Positions 24,195 to 33,981 of a stretch of 48,291 bases of DNA are shown here, piece by piece. Below the pieces are notes generated by a model that worked only from the letters and a program-made list of their open reading frames with translations, did no database searches and had not been told where the DNA came from. Origin of the DNA: Paracoccus shandongensis (GTDB lineage Bacteria > Pseudomonadota > Alphaproteobacteria > Rhodobacterales > Rhodobacteraceae); contig NZ_JAFLRK010000027.1 of NCBI RefSeq assembly GCF_017315735.1, forward strand, positions 1 to 48,291, written 5' to 3'. Positions within the stretch are counted from its first letter, which is position 1, and every line of letters starts with the position of its first letter. Both the position numbers and the translations under genes were made by a program.

Positions 24195-24222
24195 AAAGGG
24201 CTGGCCTTTGGCCAGCCCTTTT
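24195..24222 (+). terminator. Strong rho-independent terminator
   Basis: AAAGGGCTGGC (24195-24205) pairs with GCCAGCCCTTT (24211-24221) around CTTTG and ends in a TTTT run (24219-24222). Flanking A/T runs would let it work on either strand. Confidence 0.85.
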
Positions 24223-24282
24223 CCGTTGAAGGCCGTCCCCCGGGGGCGTAGCATCGGCCAGGCCAGCCAATGCGGGGTGATC

Positions 24283-24681
24283 ATGCGCAGGCTTCTGATC
24301 CTGGTCCTGCTTGCCATGCCGGGACAGGCACCCGCCCAGACCGGGACGGAAGACGGGCTTGGCCTTGTCGAACGCGGCCTGGGCATCATCGCCGAAAACC
24401 TGTGGAACGAGCTTGGCCTCGACCTGAACCGCCTGGGCCGGGACATGGGCGGCGTGCTGTCCGATCTTGCGCCCATGCTGGAGGATCTGGCGGTGCTGGT
24501 GGACGACCTGGGCAACTATGACCCGCCCGAGCGGCTGGAGAATGGCGATGTCCTGATCCGCCGCAAGGCCGGTGCGCCCCCGCCGCCGCCGCTGGGGGAA
24601 TCGCTGCGCGGGCCGGGCGATCCCGCCCCTGCCCCGCCCCGGGTTCCGGTCGATCCCGACCAGCCGGAAATCCAGTTGTAA
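24283..24681 (+). CDS. Small exported acidic/proline-rich protein
   Basis: A 132-residue protein with a signal peptide (MRRLLILVLLAMPGQAPA), a mostly helical middle rich in Leu and Asp (LGLVERGLGIIAENLWNELG), the conserved-looking segment YDPPERLENGDVLIRRK, and a proline-rich end. Related small proteins with an ENGD-(V/I)-(L/I)-IRRK motif occur in Rhodobacteraceae, sometimes wrongly labelled AAA ATPase. No catalytic motif is visible; function unknown. The longer in-frame ATG around 24208 lies inside the terminator and is rejected. Confidence 0.75.
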   Translation: MRRLLILVLLAMPGQAPAQTGTEDGLGLVERGLGIIAENLWNELGLDLNRLGRDMGGVLSDLAPMLEDLAVLVDDLGNYDPPERLENGDVLIRRKAGAPPPPPLGESLRGPGDPAPAPPRVPVDPDQPEIQL

Positions 24682-24738
24682 TCACGCTGGACGGCCCGGC
24701 GATCCCCGGTCTAGGCTGCGGAAAAGACGGGGGAATGG

Positions 24739-25017
24739 ATGATATCGGACCTGCTTGCGGCCCAGGCCACGGATGTGTTCCGCATCGGCCTGCTGATCGC
24801 CCTGATGCTGACAACGCTGCGCAACAGGCCGATCACGGGAATGCTGCTGCCCTTGGCGGCGGGGGCGGTCTTTGTCGCGGTCATCATCCCGCTGACCGGC
24901 GCCACCACCCGCCCCGAGCCGCTGGCCGCGCAGGTCATGACGGGGCTTCTGGTCAATGCCGTTTATCTTGGCATCGGTCTGGCCCTGTGGTCTCTGTGGC
25001 AAGGGCGCCGGGGATGA
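24739..25017 (+). CDS. Small three-helix membrane protein
   Basis: A 92-residue protein with three hydrophobic segments (about 13-27, 34-52 and 66-86) and a basic end (GRRG). ATG 24739 follows GGGGGA. I recognise no family. It starts 57 bases after the ENGD protein on the same strand and could share its transcript. It ends 3 bases from the stop of the convergent receiver gene. Confidence 0.65.
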   Translation: MISDLLAAQATDVFRIGLLIALMLTTLRNRPITGMLLPLAAGAVFVAVIIPLTGATTRPEPLAAQVMTGLLVNAVYLGIGLALWSLWQGRRG

Positions 25018-25020
25018 GCC

Positions 25021-25383
25021 TCAGCTCAGCAGGCGCGACATTTCGGCCCGCAGTTCGGCAAGTTCAAAGGGTTTGGCGATAAAGCCGTCCGCGCCCAGGG
25101 CAAGCCCGCGGCGGCGTTCGACCACCGATCCGCGCGCGGTCATCAGCAGGATGCGCACCCCCGACAGACCGGGATCGGCGCGCAGAAGCTCGACGATCTC
25201 GTATCCCGACATGTCGGGCAGCATCACGTCCAGCAGCACCAGGTCGGGGCGTTCGTTGCGGATCGCCGCCAAGGCGGCGCCGCCCTCGGACAGGCGGGAA
25301 TGGGCGTGTCCCTCGCGGGCCAGCAGGAATTCCAGCGCGATGGCGATGTTGTCCTCGTCCTCGACGACAAGAATCCTGGCCAT
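25021..25383 (-). CDS. Orphan response regulator receiver downstream of the acs region
   Basis: A 120-residue receiver-only protein with acidic pocket Glu8/Asp9, phosphoacceptor Asp52 in VLLDVMLP, Thr82 and Lys104 (AKPF). It aligns closely with the receiver at 3114-3470, including Asp52 position and the EDExNIAxAxxFxLxREG helix. There is no kinase next to it. It follows the MHS transporter on the same strand with a 70-base gap holding a hairpin, so it may be read from the acs or transporter promoter. Confidence 0.9.
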   Translation of the reverse strand: MARILVVEDEDNIAIALEFLLAREGHAHSRLSEGGAALAAIRNERPDLVLLDVMLPDMSGYEIVELLRADPGLSGVRILLMTARGSVVERRRGLALGADGFIAKPFELAELRAEMSRLLS

Positions 25384-25414
25384 GGGCCGCGCCTTCCCGA
25401 TCTGAAACAGGGAT

Positions 25415-25440
25415 GGCGGGCCGGGATGATCCGGCCCGCC
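25415..25440 (-). terminator. GC-rich hairpin between transporter and receiver
   Basis: GGCGGGCCGG (25415-25424) and CCGGCCCGCC (25431-25440) form a perfect 10-base-pair stem with a 6-base loop. On the minus strand it is followed by ATCCCTGTTTC, a poor T tract, so termination may be partial. Confidence 0.5.
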
Positions 25441-25453
25441 CTTCGTGCAGGGA

Positions 25454-27250
25454 TCAGACGTTGTCGTCCGCGAAGATGTTCTTCTTGTGGGTGCCGTTCG
25501 GCACGAAGATGGTGCCGATGATCACCGTCATCACCGCGATCACGATCGCATACCACAGGCCCGCATAGATGTTGCCGGTCTGGGCCGAGATCGCGAAGGC
25601 GGTCGCGGGCAGCAGGCCGCCGAACCAGCCGTTGCCGATGTGATAGGGCAGCGACAGGCCGGAATAGCGGATGCGGGTCGGGTACAGTTCCACCAGCTGC
25701 GCCGCGATCGGACCATAGACCATCGTCACCAGCACGATCAGATAGGTCAGGATCAGCACGATCTTGATGTTCTGGCCGTTGAAGATGTCGAAGAAGTGGT
25801 CGGCCTTGGCGACGGTGGTGTTGTCGGCGGCCACCAGCGGATAGCCCGCGGCGGTCAGGGCTGCGTTCACCTCGGCGGTGAAGCGGTCCTTTTCGGCCTT
25901 CAGCGCGTCGCCTGTCAGGGCGTTGCCGTCATAAGACTGCACCACCGTGTCGCCGATCTTGACCGAGGCCACGGTGCCCGCCGGGGCATCCACCGTTTCC
26001 TGGACGTTGACCGAGGATTTGGACAGCGTCGCCTTGACGATGTCGCAGCTGTTGTTGAACTGCGCGGTGCCCACCGGGTTGAACTGGAAGGAACAGTCGT
26101 CGGGCGCCGCCGTCACGGTGACGGGCGTGTTCTGCGCCGCGGCCAGCGCCGGGTTGGCCGTCGCCGTCAGCATCGGGAAGACCCACATGTAGGTCGCGGC
26201 AGCCAGGGCGCAGCCGCCCAGGATGATCGGCTTGCGCCCGATCTTGTCGGACAGCGAGCCGAAGAACAGGAAGCCCGCCGTGCCCAGGATCAGCGACCAG
26301 GCCACGAAGACGTTGGCGCTGAACTGGTCCACCTTCACCACGTTCTGGATGAAGAACAGGGCATAGAACTGGCCCGAATACCAGACCACGGCCTGCCCCG
26401 CCGTCAGCCCCAGCAGGGCGATCAGGGCGATCTTGCCGTTCTTCCAGTTGCCGAAGGCTTCCTTCAGCGGGGCTTTCGACTGCGCGCCTTCTTCCTTCAT
26501 CTTCTTGAAGGCGGGCGATTCGTTCATCTGCAGGCGGATGTAGAGCGAGATCAGCAGCAGGAAGACCGACCCCAGGAACGGGATGCGCCAGCCCCAGGCC
26601 TTGAAGGGATCCAGCATCACCTGCGCGCCCGTGGCGTCCAGCAGCGGCTGGCCGTCAAGCCCCAGTTGCGGCACCGCCGGATAGTTGGCGTTCACATAGG
26701 ACGTGACCAGCAGGATCACCACCAGCGACAGAAGCAGGCCCAGCGTCGCGGTGGTCTGGATGAAGGCCGTGAAATAGCCACGCTGGTTCGCCGGCGCGTG
26801 TTCGGCCACATAGACCGCAGCGCCCCCGTATTCGCCGCCAAGCGCCAGGCCCTGCAGCATCCGCAGCGCGATCAGGATGATCGGCGCGGCGATGCCCCAG
26901 GACGCATAGCCCGGCAGCAGGCCGACCAGGAAGGTCGAGAAGCCCATGATCAGGATGGTGGCCAGGAAGGTGTATTTCCGGCCGATCAGGTCGCCCAGGG
27001 CGCCGAAGACCAGCGCGCCGAAGGGACGCACCAGGAAGCCCGCGGCAAAGGCCAGAAGCGCGAAGACGTTGCGGGTGGCCTCGGGGAAGGCGGTGAAGAA
27101 CTGCGCCCCGATGATCGCGGCCAGCGAACCGTAAAGGTAGAAGTCGTACCATTCGAAGATGGTGCCCGCGGACGAGGCCAGGATGACCTTCTTTTCCTCG
27201 GACGTCATGGGACGCGAACGGGTCGTCGCGTCGGGCGATGCGTAAGCCAT
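25454..27250 (-). CDS. MHS-family MFS transporter with large extra loop
   Basis: A 598-residue major facilitator of the metabolite:H+ symporter type (GDLIGRK at 86-92, RMLQGLALGGEYGGAAVYVAE around 130-150). It has the usual 12 helices plus an insertion of about 125 residues (about 366-492) between late helices, with two cysteines (386, 402) that could form a disulfide if the loop is periplasmic. Family members import organic acids such as citrate, alpha-ketoglutarate or shikimate. ATG 27250 follows AGGAGGAGG. It lies downstream of acs on the same strand, which favours a short-chain carboxylate as substrate (inference). Confidence 0.87.
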   Translation of the reverse strand: MAYASPDATTRSRPMTSEEKKVILASSAGTIFEWYDFYLYGSLAAIIGAQFFTAFPEATRNVFALLAFAAGFLVRPFGALVFGALGDLIGRKYTFLATILIMGFSTFLVGLLPGYASWGIAAPIILIALRMLQGLALGGEYGGAAVYVAEHAPANQRGYFTAFIQTTATLGLLLSLVVILLVTSYVNANYPAVPQLGLDGQPLLDATGAQVMLDPFKAWGWRIPFLGSVFLLLISLYIRLQMNESPAFKKMKEEGAQSKAPLKEAFGNWKNGKIALIALLGLTAGQAVVWYSGQFYALFFIQNVVKVDQFSANVFVAWSLILGTAGFLFFGSLSDKIGRKPIILGGCALAAATYMWVFPMLTATANPALAAAQNTPVTVTAAPDDCSFQFNPVGTAQFNNSCDIVKATLSKSSVNVQETVDAPAGTVASVKIGDTVVQSYDGNALTGDALKAEKDRFTAEVNAALTAAGYPLVAADNTTVAKADHFFDIFNGQNIKIVLILTYLIVLVTMVYGPIAAQLVELYPTRIRYSGLSLPYHIGNGWFGGLLPATAFAISAQTGNIYAGLWYAIVIAVMTVIIGTIFVPNGTHKKNIFADDNV

Positions 27251-27269
27251 CAATCCTCCTCCTGTTGAA

Positions 27270-27284
27270 CCAGCCGCCGGCTGG
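27270..27284. repeat. 15-base palindrome in the transporter 5' leader
   Basis: CCAGCCG-C-CGGCTGG is a perfect inverted repeat 19 bases upstream of the transporter ATG, next to its ribosome site. It may be an operator or an mRNA hairpin affecting translation. Confidence 0.45.
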
Positions 27285-27411
27285 CATGGGATCCTGACGG
27301 GCAAGCCTTCTCCGGTCGCGCTTCAAGGGAAACGCGGGCGGGGGATCGCTTGTCAGGCAGGTCTGGCGGCGCCCGGTCCTCCTCACCGGATGCCGCCCTT
27401 GCGCGGTCGCG

Positions 27412-27431
27412 GGCGGGCCGGGCGGCCCGCC
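27412..27431 (-). terminator. Hairpin after acs
   Basis: GGCGGGCC (27412-27419) pairs with GGCCCGCC (27424-27431) over a 4-base loop, 7 bases after the acs stop on the minus strand. There is no T tract, so read-through into the transporter gene is plausible. Confidence 0.4.
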
Positions 27432-27438
27432 GCGGAAA

Positions 27439-29394
<1,956 letters not shown>

Positions 29395-29440
29395 CTTCCC
29401 TCCTCGCGACGCTTGCGGGCCGCAGTTGCCTGGCGGCGTC

Positions 29441-29456
29441 GGCAAGCGTTCTGCCA
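29441..29456 (-). promoter_or_regulatory. Candidate sigma-54 (-24/-12) promoter of acs
   Basis: On the minus strand TGGCAGAACGCTTGCC has the sigma-54 layout: GG and GC separated by exactly 10 bases, matching TGGCA and TTGC of the consensus. It would place the start site near 29431, about 37 bases before the acs ATG. A chance match is possible in GC-rich DNA. Confidence 0.4.
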
Positions 29457-29469
29457 TTCCCCAAGGGCA

Positions 29470-29499
29470 TGTTAAGCACATTCGGGAATTTCTGTTAAG
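29470..29499. repeat. Tandem TGTTAAG repeats upstream of acs
   Basis: TGTTAAG at 29470-29476 and again at 29493-29499, 23 bases apart (about two helical turns), lie in the AT-rich acs/divergent-gene intergenic region. An inverted pair GAATTTC (29486-29492) and GAAATTC (29516-29522) overlaps it. These are likely regulator sites; the binding protein is unknown. Confidence 0.5.
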
Positions 29500-29532
29500 T
29501 GTTTTTATGAAAACGGAAATTCTGAAAATTAA

Positions 29533-29560
29533 TTGACCGAATCGCAGGCCGATCTGTAAA
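29533..29560 (+). promoter_or_regulatory. Candidate promoter of the FMN-binding-type gene
   Basis: TTGACC (29533-29538) and TGTAAA (29555-29560) with a 16-base spacer, about 49 bases before the ATG at 29609. Confidence 0.4.
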
Positions 29561-29608
29561 TTTTTCACAACCGTTGCCAAGCCCCTGCGGGAACGGCAGC
29601 CTTTGGCG

Positions 29609-30082
29609 ATGAAGGGTCCGATCCGCAGCACGACCGACGATGCCCGGTCCTCGGCCCGGCAGATGCTGGCCATGATGCGCCACGCAGTGCTGGCGGTGAA
29701 CGATTCGGCCACGGGCCATCCGCATCTGTCGAAGATCGCCTGCCAGATCGACGGGGACGGCGTTCCGGTCGCGCTGTTGTCCGGGCTGGCGGTCCACAGC
29801 CGGGCGCTGGCTGCCGATCCGCGCGCGGCGCTGCTGGTGGAAATGCAGGGGGACCGGGGCGATCCGATGACCTGGCCGCGCCTGTCCTTGCAGGTGGTGG
29901 CCCAGGTGATCGCCGATCCCGGCGGGCTGCGGGACCGCTGGCTGGGGGCGCATCCCAAGGCGGCGGTCTTCATCGACCTGCCCGATTTCCGCTTCTGGCG
30001 GCTGACGCCCCAAGCGGGCTTCCTGAACGCAGGCTTCGGCGCGGCGTTCCGGTTGACGCCCGCCGATCTTGGCCTTGCATGA
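29609..30082 (+). CDS. HugZ/pyridoxamine-oxidase-like split-barrel protein
   Basis: A 157-residue protein with the pattern of the FMN-binding split-barrel family (pyridoxamine-phosphate-oxidase-like, HugZ type): [56 protein letters not shown] and [21 protein letters not shown]. Members bind flavin or haem; some degrade haem. Family members with a C-terminal DUF2470 haem-binding part are longer, and this one lacks it. The start is ATG 29609; TTG 29603 is possible. It is divergent from acs and monocistronic. Substrate unknown. Confidence 0.82.
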   Translation: MKGPIRSTTDDARSSARQMLAMMRHAVLAVNDSATGHPHLSKIACQIDGDGVPVALLSGLAVHSRALAADPRAALLVEMQGDRGDPMTWPRLSLQVVAQVIADPGGLRDRWLGAHPKAAVFIDLPDFRFWRLTPQAGFLNAGFGAAFRLTPADLGLA

Positions 30083-30110
30083 AAAACCGCCGCGACGGTG
30101 CCGCGGCGGT
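30083..30110 (-). terminator. Bidirectional terminator between two convergent genes
   Basis: ACCGCCGCG (30086-30094) pairs with CGCGGCGGT (30102-30110) with a 7-base loop. On the minus strand it ends in TTTTT, ideal for the beta-helix gene; on the plus strand it is followed by CTGGTTCCTT. Confidence 0.75.
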
Positions 30111-30118
30111 CTGGTTCC

Positions 30119-32413
30119 TTACTGCGGGCGGTCCATCCGGGCATAGATGCTGACCCTGCCCTTGACCGCCGAAGGCCAGTTCAGGCGGATCTGGCGCTTG
30201 GTGGTGCCGATCTCGGTCTGCACCCAGGGGGCGGCATCGACGCGCGCCCCGGCCGCAGTGGTGATGGCGGTTTCCGCGATCACCGACTGGACCGACTTGG
30301 CCCAACCCTTGAAGGGCAGCCCCTCGATCACCGGCAAGGTCCAGGCCGTCGAAGCCGAAGTCTGGTTATGCTGCAACATCAACGGGTTCGAGACATAGTT
30401 CCTGACCCCGTTGAAGGTGTTCCCCTCGAATTGCCGGTTGCGCATGTTGTTGTAGTTCAGGTCGGCGATCGAGGTATCGACCCGCTCGATCCGGTCGATG
30501 TCGCTGTAAAGCGCCTTGAAGACGTTGCTGGTCACGGTCAGCCCGTGGATGAAATGCCCCGTGCCATGGGGCTTCACGGTCAGCCAGGTGAACCAGGCGG
30601 CGGTGTTGGAACACAGGCAGGTGTTGCCGGTGATGGTCAATCCGCCAAAGCTGAATTCGGACCCCGAGTAATTGGGCGTGGCGCTGTGTTCGTTGGTCCA
30701 CTCGATCGAGGCGTTGTCGATGTAGTTGCCGTTGATCGTGGTCTGCACGTTGGGTTGGGTCAGCACCAGCCCGGCATAACGCAACCCCTCGCCCGAGCCG
30801 TCGCCCTGGAACCGGTGGTTGCCCGAGATGATGTGCCCGCCGCCGTCGGCCACCATGAAATGCGCGAAGCGGACAAAGCGGTTGTCGCGGATCTTCACGT
30901 CGTTGCCGTTGACGTTGATGGCGATGGTGTTGCGTTGCTGGGCGGGCAGGTCCATCTCGTTCGACAGGAACTGGCAGCGGTCCACCAGCATGTCCTGGCA
31001 GCCCCGCCCGATCGAGGTGATGCCCTGGTCCCGGGGCTTGGTCACATAGCAGTCGCGCAGCGCGATCATGTCCCCCTTGGGGGGCAGCATGATGCCGCTG
31101 GCGATCCCTTCGCAGTTCAGGTCCAGATCGACGAAGTTCAGGCGCGACAGCTGCTCGACGCCGGAAAAGTCGAACAGATAGCGATAGCGTTCAAAGGTAT
31201 AGTTGCGCGTCCCGGCCCCGCCATACAGCGGCTGCGACAGGGTCAGAGTCCTGGCCGCCACGTCCTTGGCGTTGACGTAAACCTCTCGTCCCACGCCGTT
31301 GCCGCTGACGCGGCTGCCGACCTCGATGGCGGCGACGTTGGCGACACCCGACAGCCGCAGCGGTTGCGCGGGGTCATAGGTCGCCGTGCTGGTCCATTTG
31401 CCGGTTTCCCAGGCGGGGCCCGCGGTGACGCCGATGCTGCCGTTGCAGATCACGCGGCGGTTGGAAAAGCCGGTCAGGTCCGGGGCCAGCGCGCGGATGA
31501 CCAGCGGCTCCTCCAGGTCGACGCGGCGTCCGCACAGGTCCAGCGAGACATGGTCGGTATAGCCGAACAGCGCCTGCAGCGCCTTCTTCATGCCCAGCGT
31601 CTCGCTGCCGAAGGCGCTGGCATAGGTGGGGAAGTTGTAGCTTTGCAGAAGGGACACGGTGGTCTCGGCGGGGGTGCGGATGGTGCCCTTGAAGCGGATC
31701 CGGCTGTTGATGCCCAGGTCGCCGCTGATGAAGAACTTCCCCTCGGGCACCAGGATCCAGCCGCCATTGGCCGCCTGGTCCGCCGCAATGAAGGCCGCGC
31801 GGTCGTTGGTGACGTTGTCGCCCTTGGCGCCATAGTCGCGCACGTCCACCCAGTCGATCAGCGAGGGGATGAAGGCCGCCGTCACGTCCTCGATCCGCAC
31901 CGATTCGATGCGGAAGGCGCCGCCGTTCGCGCCCACCAGGTCCAGCCCGAAATGGCCATAGACGGGCGCGGTGCCCCAGGCCATGTCCACGCCGCGCCGC
32001 GATCCCACGCCGACGATGGCGCTGATTTCCACCACCTCGCCATAGGCGGTCAGGGGCACGGTGGGCCCGACCTCGACCAGGCCGGTCACATGGGCGCGCG
32101 ACCCGTTGCCCGCCCATCCGGCGATGCGCGCGGAACACAGCGCGCCAGCGACTGCCTTGATCCGCGCCGAGACGCGCAGATAGACGCCCGGGATCATCGG
32201 CGTCTCGCCCATGAAGCGGACGGAGGTGGTGGTCTGATGCTTGATCACCTCAAGGCAGGTGCCGAAGTCCTGGTCCGCCGGGACCAGCGCGCCATTGTCG
32301 GCCGAGGCCCAGGTGGCGCTGCCCGGCGTGCCGTCCGTCCGGGACCAGGCGTTCAGCCCGCCCCGGAAGGCGGGCGGCATCAGCAAAAGCCCGTTGGTGA
32401 TCGCGATGTTCAT
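30119..32413 (-). CDS. Large right-handed beta-helix protein
   Basis: A 764-residue protein. The N-terminal part (1-185) resembles a carbohydrate-binding-like beta-sandwich; [13 protein letters not shown] at 188-200 is the hallmark opening of pectate-lyase-3/GH28-like beta-helices and of phage tail spikes. Many NxxI/V-type rungs follow (for example [20 protein letters not shown]) up to about 680, then a short beta-rich end. No signal peptide is visible. Homologue-like proteins are common in Rhodobacteraceae without known function. It may be a secreted or surface polysaccharide-acting protein, or a tail-spike relative, but no phage genes are nearby. It is flanked by a strong terminator. Confidence 0.78.
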   Translation of the reverse strand: MNIAITNGLLLMPPAFRGGLNAWSRTDGTPGSATWASADNGALVPADQDFGTCLEVIKHQTTTSVRFMGETPMIPGVYLRVSARIKAVAGALCSARIAGWAGNGSRAHVTGLVEVGPTVPLTAYGEVVEISAIVGVGSRRGVDMAWGTAPVYGHFGLDLVGANGGAFRIESVRIEDVTAAFIPSLIDWVDVRDYGAKGDNVTNDRAAFIAADQAANGGWILVPEGKFFISGDLGINSRIRFKGTIRTPAETTVSLLQSYNFPTYASAFGSETLGMKKALQALFGYTDHVSLDLCGRRVDLEEPLVIRALAPDLTGFSNRRVICNGSIGVTAGPAWETGKWTSTATYDPAQPLRLSGVANVAAIEVGSRVSGNGVGREVYVNAKDVAARTLTLSQPLYGGAGTRNYTFERYRYLFDFSGVEQLSRLNFVDLDLNCEGIASGIMLPPKGDMIALRDCYVTKPRDQGITSIGRGCQDMLVDRCQFLSNEMDLPAQQRNTIAINVNGNDVKIRDNRFVRFAHFMVADGGGHIISGNHRFQGDGSGEGLRYAGLVLTQPNVQTTINGNYIDNASIEWTNEHSATPNYSGSEFSFGGLTITGNTCLCSNTAAWFTWLTVKPHGTGHFIHGLTVTSNVFKALYSDIDRIERVDTSIADLNYNNMRNRQFEGNTFNGVRNYVSNPLMLQHNQTSASTAWTLPVIEGLPFKGWAKSVQSVIAETAITTAAGARVDAAPWVQTEIGTTKRQIRLNWPSAVKGRVSIYARMDRPQ

Positions 32414-32521
32414 GACCTATCTCCTTCAGCCGCGGCAGGCGCATGGGTGAAGGGATAGTTACGAAACGGTTAACGCCACCTTGAGGGGGCGGGCGTTGCA
32501 GCCCCGCCCCACGCAACGGGT

Positions 32522-33913
32522 TCAGAAGTGGATGGCCCGGCCATAGGCGTCCAGGACCGCCTCGTGCATCATTTCCGAAAGCGTCGGGTGCGGGAACACC
32601 GTTTCCATCAGATCCTGCTCGGTCGTCTCAAGCTGGCGGCCGATGACATAGCCCTGGATCAGTTCGGTCACTTCCGCGCCGACCATGTGCGCGCCCAGCA
32701 GTTCGCCGGTCTTGGCGTCGAAGACGGTCTTGATCATGCCTTCCGGCTCGCCCAGGGCGATGGCCTTGCCGTTGCCGACGAAGGGGAAGCGGCCCACCTT
32801 GATGTCATGGCCCAGTTCCTTGGCCTTGGCCTCGGTCAGGCCCACCGACGCCACCTGCGGATGGCAATAGGTGCAGCCCGCGATGCTGCTGGGCTTGACC
32901 GGATGCGGGTGCCCGCCCGCGATCAGTTCGGCCACCATCACCCCTTCGTGGCTGGCCTTGTGCGCGAGCCAGGGGGCGCCTGCCACGTCGCCGATGGCGT
33001 AAAGGCCGGGAACGCCGGTGCGGCAGTATTCGTCGGTCAGGACATGGGTGCGGTCGATCTTCACGCCCAGTTCCTCAAGCCCGAGGTTTTCCACGTTGCC
33101 CACAATCCCAACGGCGGAAATCACCGTGTCGAAGTCCTGCGTCTCGGTCTTGCCGCCGGTTTCGATATGGGCGGTCACGGTCGAGCCCTTGCGGTCCAGC
33201 TTCTTGACCGTGGCCTTTTCCAGGATCGTCATGCCCTGCTTGACGAAGGCCTTCTTGGCGAAGGCGCTGATTTCCGCATCCTCCACCGGCAGCACGCGGT
33301 CCATCACCTCGACCACGGTGGTATCCGCGCCCAGCGTATTGAAGAAGCTGGCGAATTCGATGCCGATGGCGCCCGATCCGATGACCAGCAGCCGCTTGGG
33401 CATATGCGGCGGCACCAGCGCGTGCTTGTAGTTCCAGACCAGCTTGCCGTCCGGCTCCAGCCCCGGCAGTTCGCGCGCCCGCGCGCCGGTCGCCAGGACG
33501 ATGTTCTTCGCCGTGACTTCCTCGGTGCCCTTGTCGGTTTTCACGCTGACCTTGCCCGGCGCGACCAGCCGCGCCTCGCCCATGATGGTCGTGACCTTGT
33601 TCTTCTTGAACAGGTGGCCGATGCCGCCGGTCAGTTGCTTGGCGACGCCGCGCGACCGCGCCACGACCTTTTCCAGGTCGAAGCCGATGCCTTCGGCGGA
33701 CAGCCCGAAATCCTTGGCACGGTGCATCAGGTGGAACACCTCGGCCGACCGCAGCAGCGCCTTGGTGGGGATGCAGCCCCAGTTGAGGCAGATGCCGCCC
33801 AGATGCTCGCGTTCGATGCAGGCCACCTTCAGGCCCAGCTGAGCGCCCCGGATCGCGGCGACATAGCCGCCCGGCCCGGCACCAATCACCACCATGTCGA
33901 AATTCTGGGCCAT
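32522..33913 (-). CDS. lpdA: Dihydrolipoyl dehydrogenase (E3)
   Basis: A 463-residue flavoprotein disulfide reductase. GAGPGGYVAA binds FAD, the redox pair is Cys42/Cys47 in GGICLNWGCIP, GSGAIGIEFASFF binds NAD, and the C-terminal HPTLSE gives the catalytic His442 with Glu447. It reoxidises lipoamide in pyruvate, 2-oxoglutarate, branched-chain or glycine complexes. It stands apart from E1/E2 genes in this window, so which complex it serves is not shown. HPHPTLSEMMHEA and overall length (463) fit the pyruvate-complex type. Confidence 0.95.
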   Translation of the reverse strand: MAQNFDMVVIGAGPGGYVAAIRGAQLGLKVACIEREHLGGICLNWGCIPTKALLRSAEVFHLMHRAKDFGLSAEGIGFDLEKVVARSRGVAKQLTGGIGHLFKKNKVTTIMGEARLVAPGKVSVKTDKGTEEVTAKNIVLATGARARELPGLEPDGKLVWNYKHALVPPHMPKRLLVIGSGAIGIEFASFFNTLGADTTVVEVMDRVLPVEDAEISAFAKKAFVKQGMTILEKATVKKLDRKGSTVTAHIETGGKTETQDFDTVISAVGIVGNVENLGLEELGVKIDRTHVLTDEYCRTGVPGLYAIGDVAGAPWLAHKASHEGVMVAELIAGGHPHPVKPSSIAGCTYCHPQVASVGLTEAKAKELGHDIKVGRFPFVGNGKAIALGEPEGMIKTVFDAKTGELLGAHMVGAEVTELIQGYVIGRQLETTEQDLMETVFPHPTLSEMMHEAVLDAYGRAIHF

Positions 33914-33981
33914 AGGTTTCCCCTGTCAGGTCACGATAGTTCAGCGTTAAACCAATCGCAGGGGGGGAACAAGCAGCCCGC

